DNA of 49,528 nt from CAZTAR01 sp043813895 (lineage in GTDB: Bacteria; Planctomycetota; Phycisphaerae; UBA1845; UTPLA1): the NCBI GenBank assembly GCA_043813895.1, contig JBDRKQ010000044.1, positions 1 to 49,528 on the forward strand, given 5' to 3'. Below, piece by piece: positions 42,391 to 49,528 of this stretch. A program made the translations under genes and the position numbers. Under the pieces are notes generated by a model. That model was not told the DNA's origin, did not search any database, and saw only the letters and a program-made list of their open reading frames with translations. Each line of letters begins with the position of its first letter. Within the stretch, counting starts at the first letter, position 1.

Positions 42391-42993
42391 CTAGAACTCC
42401 CGCCGGCCTTCGATAGCGTCTTCCAAGACCGCGCGTGTGGCGTACTCGATCTGCGAACCGGCAGGCAATCCGCGGGCAAGCTGAGAGACTTTCACCTTGA
42501 ATGGCGCGAGGACGCTCTTGATGTGCAGGGCCGTGCCCTCGCCTTCCATCGTGGGATTCGTGCCGATGACAACTTCCGACACGCCGCCGGACTTCACTCG
42601 GGCCAACAGCGCGTCGATCGTCAGATCGCCAGGCTCGACGCCGTCCAGCGGCGCGATGTGTCCCATCAACACGTGATACACGCCGCGGATCAGGCCGGTC
42701 GATTCCAGCAGAATCACGTCTTTCGGCTGCTCGACGACGAAGATCAGTCCCTGATCCCTCCGCGGGTCGCTGCAAACCGCGCACGGATCCGTCTCGGTGA
42801 GGTTGTAACAGACGCGGCAGTGTCGCACGTTCTCCTTCACGTCGCGGATCGCGGAAGCCAGGGCAATGGCGGACTGCTTGTCCGACTTGAGAATGTGGAA
42901 TGCCAAGCGCTCGGCACTGCGCGGACCGATGCCCGGGAGCTTCTCGAACTCCGCCGTGAGCCGCGACAATGATGGGGGAATGGATTCGGCCAC
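42391..42993 (-). CDS. recR: Recombination protein RecR
   Basis: A 200-residue protein with the helix-hairpin-helix LPGIGPRSAERLAFHIL (19-35), a zinc finger with C59, C62, C71 and C74, a Toprim domain (LIFVVEQPKDV and GTNPTMEGEGTA) and a C-terminal Walker-like end. It acts with RecF/RecO in loading RecA at gaps. It follows the ybaB and dnaX genes as in many bacteria. Confidence 0.96.
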   Translation of the reverse strand: MAESIPPSLSRLTAEFEKLPGIGPRSAERLAFHILKSDKQSAIALASAIRDVKENVRHCRVCYNLTETDPCAVCSDPRRDQGLIFVVEQPKDVILLESTGLIRGVYHVLMGHIAPLDGVEPGDLTIDALLARVKSGGVSEVVIGTNPTMEGEGTALHIKSVLAPFKVKVSQLARGLPAGSQIEYATRAVLEDAIEGRREF

Positions 42994-43011
42994 GTAGCAA
43001 TCGCCCGTTCG

Positions 43012-43353
43012 TTACTGTCCGCCCAGCAGATTGTCCAGCCCGGGCAGGTTCATGCCGCCGGTCATCTTTTGCATCTCTTCCTTGACACCATCGGCCGCCT
43101 TTCGCTGGGCGGCGCTGACCGCGGACTTGATCAGATCCTCCAGCATTTCGACGTCGCCGGACTTGACGATCGCGGGATCAATCTTCAGGGCAACCAGCTC
43201 CAGCTTGCCGGTGACCGTCACGCTCACGGCGCCGCCGCCGCTATCGGCGTCGTAGCGGGCATCAGCCAGGCTCTCCTGCATCTCCTTCATCTTCGACTGC
43301 ATCTCTTTGGCCTGCTTCATCATACCGGCCAGGTTTCCCAGTCCGCCTAACAT
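43012..43353 (-). CDS. YbaB/EbfC nucleoid-associated protein
   Basis: A 113-residue protein (MLGGLGNLAGMMKQAKEMQS) with the family core VSVTVTGKLELVALKIDP and the helical end. It binds DNA as a dimer. The order dnaX-ybaB-recR is conserved across bacteria. Ten bases separate it from dnaX. Confidence 0.95.
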   Translation of the reverse strand: MLGGLGNLAGMMKQAKEMQSKMKEMQESLADARYDADSGGGAVSVTVTGKLELVALKIDPAIVKSGDVEMLEDLIKSAVSAAQRKAADGVKEEMQKMTGGMNLPGLDNLLGGQ

Positions 43354-43362
43354 GGCATCTCC

Positions 43363-44919
43363 CTACGCTTGCACTTCGTTGTCAGCAGGTTGTGCGGCCT
43401 CGGCGCGAGCGCCGCGTTGCACATGAACGATATTGCCGCCAAACACATCGAGCGCCGCCTGGACGAGCGGTTCCTCGTTTGCCGCCTTGAGGTCCGCCTG
43501 TGTCACGCGCTGCGCGGCACGCGGAAGCGACGTCACCTGGGGCCGAGCTTGCACCGCCCGCGTGCGGCCCGGCCTTGTCGCACCGGCTGTCGAAGACGAG
43601 GGCTCCGGTTCCGTCGAGGCGGCGACAGTGCTTGAAGCGGCCGGAGCAGCCGACTCGGCCCGCGAGCGCATTTGGCCGGGTCTCGGCGGCTTTGAAGACG
43701 GTTGTGGCGCGGGCGCGAGCGCGCGCGGCGTCTGCGTGCGGTGCGGGGGCGTCGCGCTCGTCGGTCTCGCGCCCCCGCCGCCACCCTGCTCGACGTGGGC
43801 CAACAAGGATTCGATCGACGAGAACTTGGAGGCTTCGGCCAACCGGACGATGGCCGCTTCGACCAATGCTCGTCCGCTGCCGCTGGATTTCACGCTACGA
43901 CGAAGCTCTTCGAGGACCGTGATCATGTACACGAACGCCCCTTCGTCGAATCGTCCGGCCTGTTCGATCAGCCGCTCCCGCAATCCAGCGGGCACGTCCA
44001 CCAGGTCCGTCTCTCCCCCGCAGACGCGCAGGACCATCAGGTCGCGAATCTGCCCGATGAGAAGCGTGCACCAGTAGTCCAACGCGTAGCCCTGCCCGAG
44101 GCTCACATCCGAAGTTTCCAGCGCCCCGGCCGCGTCGCCTGCCGCGAGGCAATCGATGAGCGAGGCGAACAACTCGTCGTGGGCCGCGGGGAACAGCTCG
44201 TTGACCATCTCCGCCGTGATCTTCGCCCCGGCCATGGACATGACCTGATCCAGCAGGGACAGCCCGTCGCGCATGGACCCGTTCGCCAGCCGCGCGAGCC
44301 GCTTCAATGCCGCCTCGTCCGCTTCGAACTTTTCCTCCGCGCAAATGCGCGTCAACTGTTGGGCGATGTCTCCCGCCGGAATCGACTTGAAGTCGAACTG
44401 CTGCACGCGGCTGAGGATCGTCGCGGGGACTTTCTGCGATTCGGTCGTCGCGAAGATGAACTTCACGTGGTCCGGCGGCTCCTCCAGCGTCTTGAGCAAC
44501 GCGTTAAAGGCGCCCGTACTGAGCATGTGGACCTCGTCGATGATGTAGATCTTGAAGCGGCTGCGGGCGGGCCGATAGATCGCGTTGTTACGAAGTTCGC
44601 GGATATTGTCCACGCCCGTGTTGCTGGCCGCGTCGATCTCGACGACGTCCATGTCCTCTCCCCGGGCGACCGCGACGCACGAGTCGCATGTGCCGCAAGG
44701 CGTCACGGTAGGGCCGTCGGACGACAGGCAATTCAGCGATTTGGCCAGAATCCGGGCCATCGACGTCTTACCCACGCCGCGCGTCCCGCAGAACAGGTAG
44801 CCGTGGTGTACGCGGCCCTGGCTGATGGCGTTGCGAAGCGTCGTGCTGATCGGGGTCTGGCCGATCACCTCGTCAAAGGTCTGGCTGCGAAACTTCCGGG
44901 CGAGCACCGTGTAGGACAT
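43363..44919 (-). CDS. dnaX: DNA polymerase III subunit gamma/tau
   Basis: A 518-residue clamp loader protein. Walker A GTRGVGKTS (45-53), zinc module C64, C75, C78, C81, and the DEVH-type Walker B (YIIDEVHMLS) are present, then the sensor-1 region (IFATTESQKVPATILSRVQQ). The C-terminal 130 residues are low-complexity, Ala/Pro/Ser/Arg-rich. It loads the sliding clamp and joins polymerases. An SRP RNA gene lies upstream. Confidence 0.96.
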   Translation of the reverse strand: MSYTVLARKFRSQTFDEVIGQTPISTTLRNAISQGRVHHGYLFCGTRGVGKTSMARILAKSLNCLSSDGPTVTPCGTCDSCVAVARGEDMDVVEIDAASNTGVDNIRELRNNAIYRPARSRFKIYIIDEVHMLSTGAFNALLKTLEEPPDHVKFIFATTESQKVPATILSRVQQFDFKSIPAGDIAQQLTRICAEEKFEADEAALKRLARLANGSMRDGLSLLDQVMSMAGAKITAEMVNELFPAAHDELFASLIDCLAAGDAAGALETSDVSLGQGYALDYWCTLLIGQIRDLMVLRVCGGETDLVDVPAGLRERLIEQAGRFDEGAFVYMITVLEELRRSVKSSGSGRALVEAAIVRLAEASKFSSIESLLAHVEQGGGGGARPTSATPPHRTQTPRALAPAPQPSSKPPRPGQMRSRAESAAPAASSTVAASTEPEPSSSTAGATRPGRTRAVQARPQVTSLPRAAQRVTQADLKAANEEPLVQAALDVFGGNIVHVQRGARAEAAQPADNEVQA

Positions 44920-45020
44920 GAGGTTCCATCCAGCCGATCACAGGGCACAAGAGGCGGGATCACGAAGCCGGCTCACAGCCGAGCCGCCGCCCGCTCAAGG
45001 TCGGTTCCAGTCTCATCTTT

Positions 45021-45213
45021 AGATGCTTGCAGGAAAGACGACTTCGCGCTCGGCGCCAATCCGCTCCGGCCCAGCACCTCACGGCACATGGGTTAACGCA
45101 GATGGGCTGCTGTGTTTCCACCCTGACCCGGTGTCCCCGCAACGCATTGCATGAGACCGAGCCATCAACGCCTCAAGGCGCCGAGCGCGAAGCCGTCTCG
45201 GCTTGCAAGAAAC
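45021..45213 (-). ncRNA. ffs: Signal recognition particle RNA (SRP RNA)
   Basis: The core at 45105-45128 reads GGTCAGGGTGGAAACACAGC then AGCC, the conserved helix 8 loop that binds Ffh, followed by a GTGCCGTGAGGTGCTGG segment like the 4.5S RNA. Flanking arms are complementary over 21 bases with one mismatch (GACGGCTTCGCGCTCGGCGCC on the 5' side). The length of about 190 nt suggests an intermediate or extended form. Ends are estimated from the promoter and from pairing. Confidence 0.85.
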
Positions 45214-45220
45214 CGCCGGT

Positions 45221-45248
45221 ATTATACCCGAGCCTCGGGAAGATTCAA
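45221..45248 (-). promoter_or_regulatory. Promoter of the SRP RNA gene
   Basis: On the minus strand: TTGAAT (45243-45248), a 16-base spacer and a perfect TATAAT (45221-45226). Transcription would start at about 45213, right where the paired RNA begins. Strong, as expected for a stable RNA. Confidence 0.75.
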
Positions 45249-45290
45249 AAGGCCCGATCGGGGCCGACCCAACCGGGGGTCCCTGACAGT

Positions 45291-45566
45291 TCAGGCGGTT
45301 CGCGAATCAGCGAAATGGACCGTGATCTCACCCATGTCGGCTACCTGATCCGAGCCCCGAGCGCAAGCGAGCGGGTCCGAATACCCACGGTCTGTCCACG
45401 AAGACCCCGCGCCGTCCGCGGTATCCACGACCTCGCAAGCGTCTCCCATGCCGTCACTGTCGCCGTCCGCGTCGGGACCCACGCCGCAACCGCCGCCGAG
45501 GATCCCCCACACGGCCACCACACAGATCACCAGGACCCCGCCTCGCGCCAAGACTCTCGTTCTCAT
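45291..45566 (-). CDS. Small lipoprotein with Asp-rich repeat, 91 aa
   Basis: Read from the ATG at 45566 (MRTRVLARGGVLVICVVAVW). A lipobox-like LGGGC follows the hydrophobic signal. The mature part has DADGDSDGMGDACEVVD, a thrombospondin type 3 or dockerin-like calcium motif. Short; may be a fragment of a larger surface protein. Confidence 0.6.
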   Translation of the reverse strand: MRTRVLARGGVLVICVVAVWGILGGGCGVGPDADGDSDGMGDACEVVDTADGAGSSWTDRGYSDPLACARGSDQVADMGEITVHFADSRTA

Positions 45567-45619
45567 GATGTCGCCCCCCGTATCTGCCGGCCGATAAGAC
45601 ACCGCAAGGCCGAAGCCGA

Positions 45620-46975
45620 CTACATCAGCTGCGTCACCCTCTTGACGAGTGCCTCCGCCGTGGCACTGTCCTTAGCTTCCGAAATGACCCGGGCAATCGG
45701 TTCCGTGTTCGAGGCTCGAACGTGCGCCCAGCCCTCGGGCCAGTCGATGCGCAGGCCGTCCGAGTCGTTCAGGATACCGTCGCCGGCGATCTGGGGCGCC
45801 TTCGCCAGCAAACCGTCGATCCGCTCGCGGTCCATCTCGAACTTCTCTTTCCGCATCACGTAGCGCGGCATGGCGTCTACCATCGCCGCCAGCGGTCCCG
45901 CGTCTGCCCTGTCGGCAAGCAGGTTCAGCACCAGCCCCATGGCGACGAAGCTGTCGCGCACGAGGGAGACCCGCGGGTCGATCACGCCGCCGTTGCCCTC
46001 CCCGCCGATGACGCAACCGAGATCCAGAACCGCGCGGGCAACGTTCGCCTCACCCACCGCCGTGCGCTGCACCACGATATCGCCGCCGGCTTCTGCCGCG
46101 ATGTCGTCGATCATCCTCGACGTCGAGAGGTTCACCGCTGCGGCGGCCGGGCCGGATCCTTTGCCGGACATAAACATAAACTTCGCCGCCAGCGCGATCG
46201 TGTACTCCTCGCCGATGTAGCGGCCCGTATTGTCGACGATGGCCAGCCTGTCCGCGTCCGGATCCTGTGCGAAGCCGATCGCCGCGTCGTGATGACGGAC
46301 GGCATCGCACAGGCCGGTGAGGTTCTCCGCAAGCGGTTCCGGCGCGTGGGCGAACCGGCCCGTCGGTTCGGCGTTGATGTGGATCACCTGGCAGCCCAGC
46401 CGATCGAGGAGCAAGTGGCCGCCCAAGCCGCCGGCGCCGTTCACGCTGTCGAGCACGACCTTGAAGCGGGCATTCCGAATCGCCTCGACATCCAGGGTGT
46501 CAAGCACGCGGGCGACGTGCTTCTCATGTGTTGTCGTGTCGCGCTCGATCCGACCGACGTGGTCCACGTCTGCCAGAGTAAACGCTTTGTTCCGGTATCT
46601 GCCGAGGATTTCTTCGGCAAGTTCCGGCGGCGGTGCAAAACCCTGCGATGTGAGAAACTTGATCCCGTTCCACATGGCGGGATTGTGGCTGGCGGTGATG
46701 ACGACGCCGCCGGCGGCTTGGCGTTCGTGGATCATCACGGCTACGCCGGGGGTGGATACGACGCCCAGATCGATCACGTCGCACCCGGTGGCCAGCAGCC
46801 CGCCGGCGAGTGCGTTGAACACCATCGGACCGCTCGGCCGCGTGTCGCGCCCGACGACAACCTTGCCGCCGCCGAGATACGAACCAAACGCGCAACCGAG
46901 TTCGGCGGCGAGGGTCGGTGTCATCGTCTCGCCGACGATGCCGCGAACACCCGATACACTCATCATCAAGGTCAT
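45620..46975 (-). CDS. glmM: Phosphoglucosamine mutase / phosphohexomutase
   Basis: A 451-residue enzyme of the alpha-D-phosphohexomutase family. Active serine S96 in TASHNPAMWNG, metal loop DPDADR (238-243), sugar-binding GEGNGG and the phosphate-binding C-terminal RASNTEP are all present. Most likely converts glucosamine-6-P to glucosamine-1-P for peptidoglycan; phosphomannomutase/phosphoglucomutase activity is an alternative. Confidence 0.88.
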   Translation of the reverse strand: MTLMMSVSGVRGIVGETMTPTLAAELGCAFGSYLGGGKVVVGRDTRPSGPMVFNALAGGLLATGCDVIDLGVVSTPGVAVMIHERQAAGGVVITASHNPAMWNGIKFLTSQGFAPPPELAEEILGRYRNKAFTLADVDHVGRIERDTTTHEKHVARVLDTLDVEAIRNARFKVVLDSVNGAGGLGGHLLLDRLGCQVIHINAEPTGRFAHAPEPLAENLTGLCDAVRHHDAAIGFAQDPDADRLAIVDNTGRYIGEEYTIALAAKFMFMSGKGSGPAAAAVNLSTSRMIDDIAAEAGGDIVVQRTAVGEANVARAVLDLGCVIGGEGNGGVIDPRVSLVRDSFVAMGLVLNLLADRADAGPLAAMVDAMPRYVMRKEKFEMDRERIDGLLAKAPQIAGDGILNDSDGLRIDWPEGWAHVRASNTEPIARVISEAKDSATAEALVKRVTQLM

Positions 46976-47057
46976 GAGACGAACTCCATTTCTGCCTTCG
47001 CATCAGTCATGGCTGTCCCAGCACGTTGGTGCGAGAACGGATTCTCGCACCAGCAGG

Positions 47058-47321
47058 CTACTCGGCCTGTCGCTGATCCTCCACATCATCGCGAACTTCC
47101 GGCGGTAAGTAGCGCTGTTCGATTTCAGGCAGCGACGCCATCGCCGCCAGCGTGCGATCGTACCGCGTTTCCAGATCCGCCGCCGTATCAACGAACAGGA
47201 CCCGTTGGCCGCGCAGCAGACAGAGCCCGCCGCCATCGCCGCCGAGCGACTCGCGACGAACCGTCAGGCCTATTTCTTCCGCCAGCGCGAGCAAGGTGTC
47301 GAGTCTCGCATGCAGGTCCAT
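47058..47321 (-). CDS. Hypothetical protein, 87 aa
   Basis: Start taken at the ATG at 47321 (MDLHARLDTLLALAEEIGLT) because GGAGGG lies upstream; the frame is open further. The protein has an amphipathic helix, a short beta part (LCLLRGQRVLFVDTAA) and an acidic C-terminal helix. No family recognised. It is transcribed toward glmM and could be co-transcribed. Confidence 0.65.
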   Translation of the reverse strand: MDLHARLDTLLALAEEIGLTVRRESLGGDGGGLCLLRGQRVLFVDTAADLETRYDRTLAAMASLPEIEQRYLPPEVRDDVEDQRQAE

Positions 47322-47468
47322 CTGCAGAGCCCTCCGGTGTCGCGATGTCGCGGCACGCAGGCCTGCCCCGGCGCCGCCGCCCGTGGGAATAGGGGCGGTC
47401 AAGTTCGCGCCGGCATCTGCCGATAACACGGTCGTTCGCCGTACCATCGCGAGGCCGAGTCCCGACAC

Positions 47469-48260
47469 ATGCTCCACGAATCTTCAACCGACATCAACCT
47501 GCAACAAGTGGAAACCGACCTCGAAGCCCATCTGGACGGGTTGGAGCAGCGGATGCAACTGCTCCACAGGCAGATCGAGCAACTCCAACGGCTTGCAATG
47601 TTGGGCACCGTCTCCGCCACACTCGCCCACGAGTTCAACAACATCCTCACGCCCATCGTGAGCTACTGCGACTACGCCCTGAAACATGACGACCCGGAGA
47701 TGATGCGGACGGCGGTCGAGAAGACCCACAAGAACGCCCAGCGCCTCACAACGCTCTGCCACCGCGTTCTGGGCATGGCTGTCGACGATCAGATGGGGCC
47801 GACGGATACGCTGATTCTGCCGCTGGTCACAGACGCGGTGGAGTGCCTGGGCCGCGACCTCGATAGGGACAGCATCATGCTGGCGATCGACGTGCCAGAA
47901 GATCTGACGGCCCGGACGACGACGGGCGCCCTGCAACAAGTGCTCTTCAATCTCGTGATCAACGCCAGACAGGCGATGCTGGATACGCCGGGACGACTCA
48001 GCATCTCCGCCGCACGGACGGATGGAAACGAGGTGAGGATCGAGGTCTCCGACACAGGCGTCGGCATCAAGCCGGAAGACCAGGATCGAATCTTCGAACC
48101 GTTCTTCAGCACGCGCCGACACGAGGGCAAGCCGGACCGTCAAGGCATCGGCCTGGGCCTTCACATTTGCAGGCAACTCATGGAACAACAGGACGGCACG
48201 ATCACCGTTGCCAGCAAGCCCGGCAAGGGGACGACCTTCACGCTGACACTCCCAGGCTGA
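47469..48260 (+). CDS. Sensor histidine kinase (cytoplasmic)
   Basis: A 263-residue kinase without TM segments. A coiled-coil start precedes the H-box (TLAHEFNNILTPI, H54), then the N-box (NLVINARQAM), G1 (SDTGVGIKPEDQDRIFEPFF) and G2 (GIGLGLHICRQLM). It resembles the NtrB/ATPase-type kinases that act with a separate sensor or receiver. No response regulator is next to it. Confidence 0.9.
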   Translation: MLHESSTDINLQQVETDLEAHLDGLEQRMQLLHRQIEQLQRLAMLGTVSATLAHEFNNILTPIVSYCDYALKHDDPEMMRTAVEKTHKNAQRLTTLCHRVLGMAVDDQMGPTDTLILPLVTDAVECLGRDLDRDSIMLAIDVPEDLTARTTTGALQQVLFNLVINARQAMLDTPGRLSISAARTDGNEVRIEVSDTGVGIKPEDQDRIFEPFFSTRRHEGKPDRQGIGLGLHICRQLMEQQDGTITVASKPGKGTTFTLTLPG

Positions 48261-48344
48261 AACCGCTACCGCTTGACCATGGCGCCGCGCGTGTCACAGA
48301 GTAGCGGTAATGGTGCGTCAAGGGACGTACCCTACAGGGCTTCC

Positions 48345-49385
48345 TCAAACCGCCGGCTCCGCCAACGGTGCTTGATACGTGTGCCAGAAGAGGTGCGTCT
48401 TGCCATGCAGACGGCCGCGATCGATGAACTGCATCGCGCCGTCGAGCGTCTTGGCGGTGTAGGTGGAGTCCAGTTCAATCCCCTCGGCCTCTCGAAAGAC
48501 CCCCATGAGCCTCGTCGCCTCGTCGGTCGGTCTGGCATAGCCGCGGCCAAGTGCCGTCCCGATGACACTCACGTCGAACCGGGTCACCCCGGTCTCCGGC
48601 AAGCTCGGGTCCAGCCGACGCATAAAGCGTGTGATGCGGTGGGCGAGCCGCGCCCATCGCCGCGGCGTGCAGTACCAGCGGTAGGAAGTCACGACGCCGA
48701 CGAGTCGAGTCCGCAGGCCCGCAAGCTTGCAGCCGACCAGCAGGCCCGCGGCGGTCCCCAGGCTGCCGAGCGCGACGTAAAGGTAGTCCGGCTCCGGCAG
48801 TTCGCCTGCTTCGATCTGCCGCTTCAACTCGAAGGCCGCGCTGACGTGGCCCACGCACGCGGGCAGCGAGCTGCCGCCGGCAGGCAGGTAATAGACGCCG
48901 CCTGAACCGTCCCGCCGAGCCCGGAGCATCTCCAGGGCGAGCTTGGGCAGAAGCGTCAGATAACTTGCGGGGACGTACCTCGCGCCGGCGGCGAGGCCGG
49001 TCCGGATGTTGCCTTCCACGTAGTGGGCGGAGGGCTGCGGGAGCACGATTGCCACGGTGTCAATCCCGAAGCGCCGCGCGTGCCACGCGGTTTTGGCAAT
49101 ATGATGACTGCCGACGGTGCTGAAGGTCACGATCGTCTTGGCGCCGCGGCGTTTGGCCTCGGCGATGACAAACTCGAGACCGCGCACCTTGTTGCCCGCG
49201 CACTCGGGATGGGACAGATCTTCCCGTTTCACGTACAACGCCCCGAGTCGGTGGGCCGCCGCGAAGTGTCGTGCCCCTGTCACCGGTGTCGGCCACGCGC
49301 CGAGAGAGACCCGCGGCAGGGCTTCCCGCAACCCGGGGAATCTCTCGAATAGCGGCAGGCCGATCTCGGCGGGCTGGGTCGTCAT
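48345..49385 (-). CDS. PLP-dependent D-cysteine desulfhydrase / ACC deaminase-like enzyme
   Basis: A 346-residue fold-type II PLP enzyme. The PLP lysine is in ECAGNKVRGLE; a STVGSHH motif and GGSSLPACVGHV phosphate loop follow. Related proteins are D-cysteine desulfhydrases or 1-aminocyclopropane-1-carboxylate deaminases; some planctomycete or marine versions have unclear substrates. The start overlaps the previous gene's stop (ATGA). Confidence 0.8.
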   Translation of the reverse strand: MTTQPAEIGLPLFERFPGLREALPRVSLGAWPTPVTGARHFAAAHRLGALYVKREDLSHPECAGNKVRGLEFVIAEAKRRGAKTIVTFSTVGSHHIAKTAWHARRFGIDTVAIVLPQPSAHYVEGNIRTGLAAGARYVPASYLTLLPKLALEMLRARRDGSGGVYYLPAGGSSLPACVGHVSAAFELKRQIEAGELPEPDYLYVALGSLGTAAGLLVGCKLAGLRTRLVGVVTSYRWYCTPRRWARLAHRITRFMRRLDPSLPETGVTRFDVSVIGTALGRGYARPTDEATRLMGVFREAEGIELDSTYTAKTLDGAMQFIDRGRLHGKTHLFWHTYQAPLAEPAV

Positions 49386-49528
49386 GACTTGACCAGATTC
49401 TCCGCAACGTATTCGGCCAGGGCGGCGATGGTCATCGACGGCGGCACGCCGGTCGGCGTGGGCAGCAGACTGCCGTCCGCGACGTAGAGGCCGGGATAGC
49501 CGTACACCTCACCAAACGGATCGGTCAC
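49382..49528 (-). CDS. GMC oxidoreductase, C-terminal end only
   Basis: The last 48 codons of a gene that continues to the right. The sequence GYPGLYVADGSLLPTPTGVP, followed by PSMTIAALAEYVAEN, is the characteristic C-terminus of glucose-methanol-choline oxidoreductases (FAD-dependent). It overlaps the following gene by four bases, so both are co-transcribed. Confidence 0.85.
   Translation of the reverse strand: MTDPFGEVYGYPGLYVADGSLLPTPTGVPPSMTIAALAEYVAENLVKS

Noticed and set aside
43363..44919. Programmed frameshift in dnaX
   Set aside because: I saw no A-run slip site; the full ORF codes for tau-like length without it.
1..49528. CRISPR arrays or rRNA genes
   Set aside because: No regularly spaced repeat with unique spacers and no rRNA-like segment was seen.

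Overview
The window is GC-rich bacterial DNA. It holds most of a Mu-type transposable prophage (left edge to about 34.5 kb) followed by host chromosome (about 34.5-49.5 kb). The host part carries recR, a YbaB/EbfC gene, dnaX, an SRP RNA, a phosphoglucosamine-mutase-type gene, an eRF1-like protein and a small lipoprotein with Asp-rich calcium-type repeats. The overall flavour suggests Planctomycetota, but that is an inference and no rRNA gene is present to settle it.

Prophage layout. All structural genes (1-20.2 kb) lie on the minus strand in a tightly overlapping operon. In order of transcription they are: a small lysis-like group (lipoprotein, two-TM protein), small proteins, gp25-like, gp26-like, terminase small and large subunits, a portal fused to the MuF head-morphogenesis protein, the I-type protease/scaffold, a decoration-like protein, the gpT-type major capsid, gp36, gpG-like, tail tube, tail assembly chaperone, tape measure, distal tail and baseplate-hub-like proteins, and a cysteine-rich protein that runs off the left edge. 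One tail tube gene and no sheath gene suggest a siphophage of the B3/D3112 kind rather than a myophage like Mu. The control region (20.7-25.1 kb) has a Zn-ribbon membrane protein with a coupled 41-aa membrane peptide, an S24-type repressor, a divergent promoter with operator-like repeats, a 56-aa possible ribbon-helix-helix protein that appears leaderless, a hairpin array, a deformed initiator-type tRNA and a CII-like HTH gene. The early region (25.1-34.2 kb, plus strand) has MuA (complete DDE triad), MuB, zinc-finger and hypothetical proteins, a GemA-like protein, an XRE regulator and a ParB-methyltransferase fusion. That fusion sits near the right end, the place where Mu carries mom. A candidate right terminus ending in CA at 34541, with repeated boxes, resembles the Mu right end. 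The left terminus is outside the window.

Host flank. Beyond the prophage are an IS256-type transposase remnant, a 113-bp element with 13-bp terminal inverted repeats, and a C-terminal fragment of an eRF1-like gene. Next comes a stress/dormancy cluster: CBS/DUF21 transporter-like protein, tandem Usp, beta-carbonic-anhydrase-like protein, membrane protein, eRF1-like factor and ribosome hibernation factor. A divergent nhaR follows, then a truncated antiporter that ends in a repeat region containing a 78-bp near-perfect palindrome. The remaining host segment holds recR-ybaB-dnaX with the SRP RNA upstream, a lipoprotein, a glmM-type gene, a histidine kinase, a PLP-dependent desulfhydrase/deaminase-like gene and the end of a GMC oxidoreductase.

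Functionally, the two halves of the prophage diverge from the repressor/56-aa-protein control region. MuA and MuB would drive replicative transposition, and the leftward operon would build and release the virion. No endolysin was recognised in the window.
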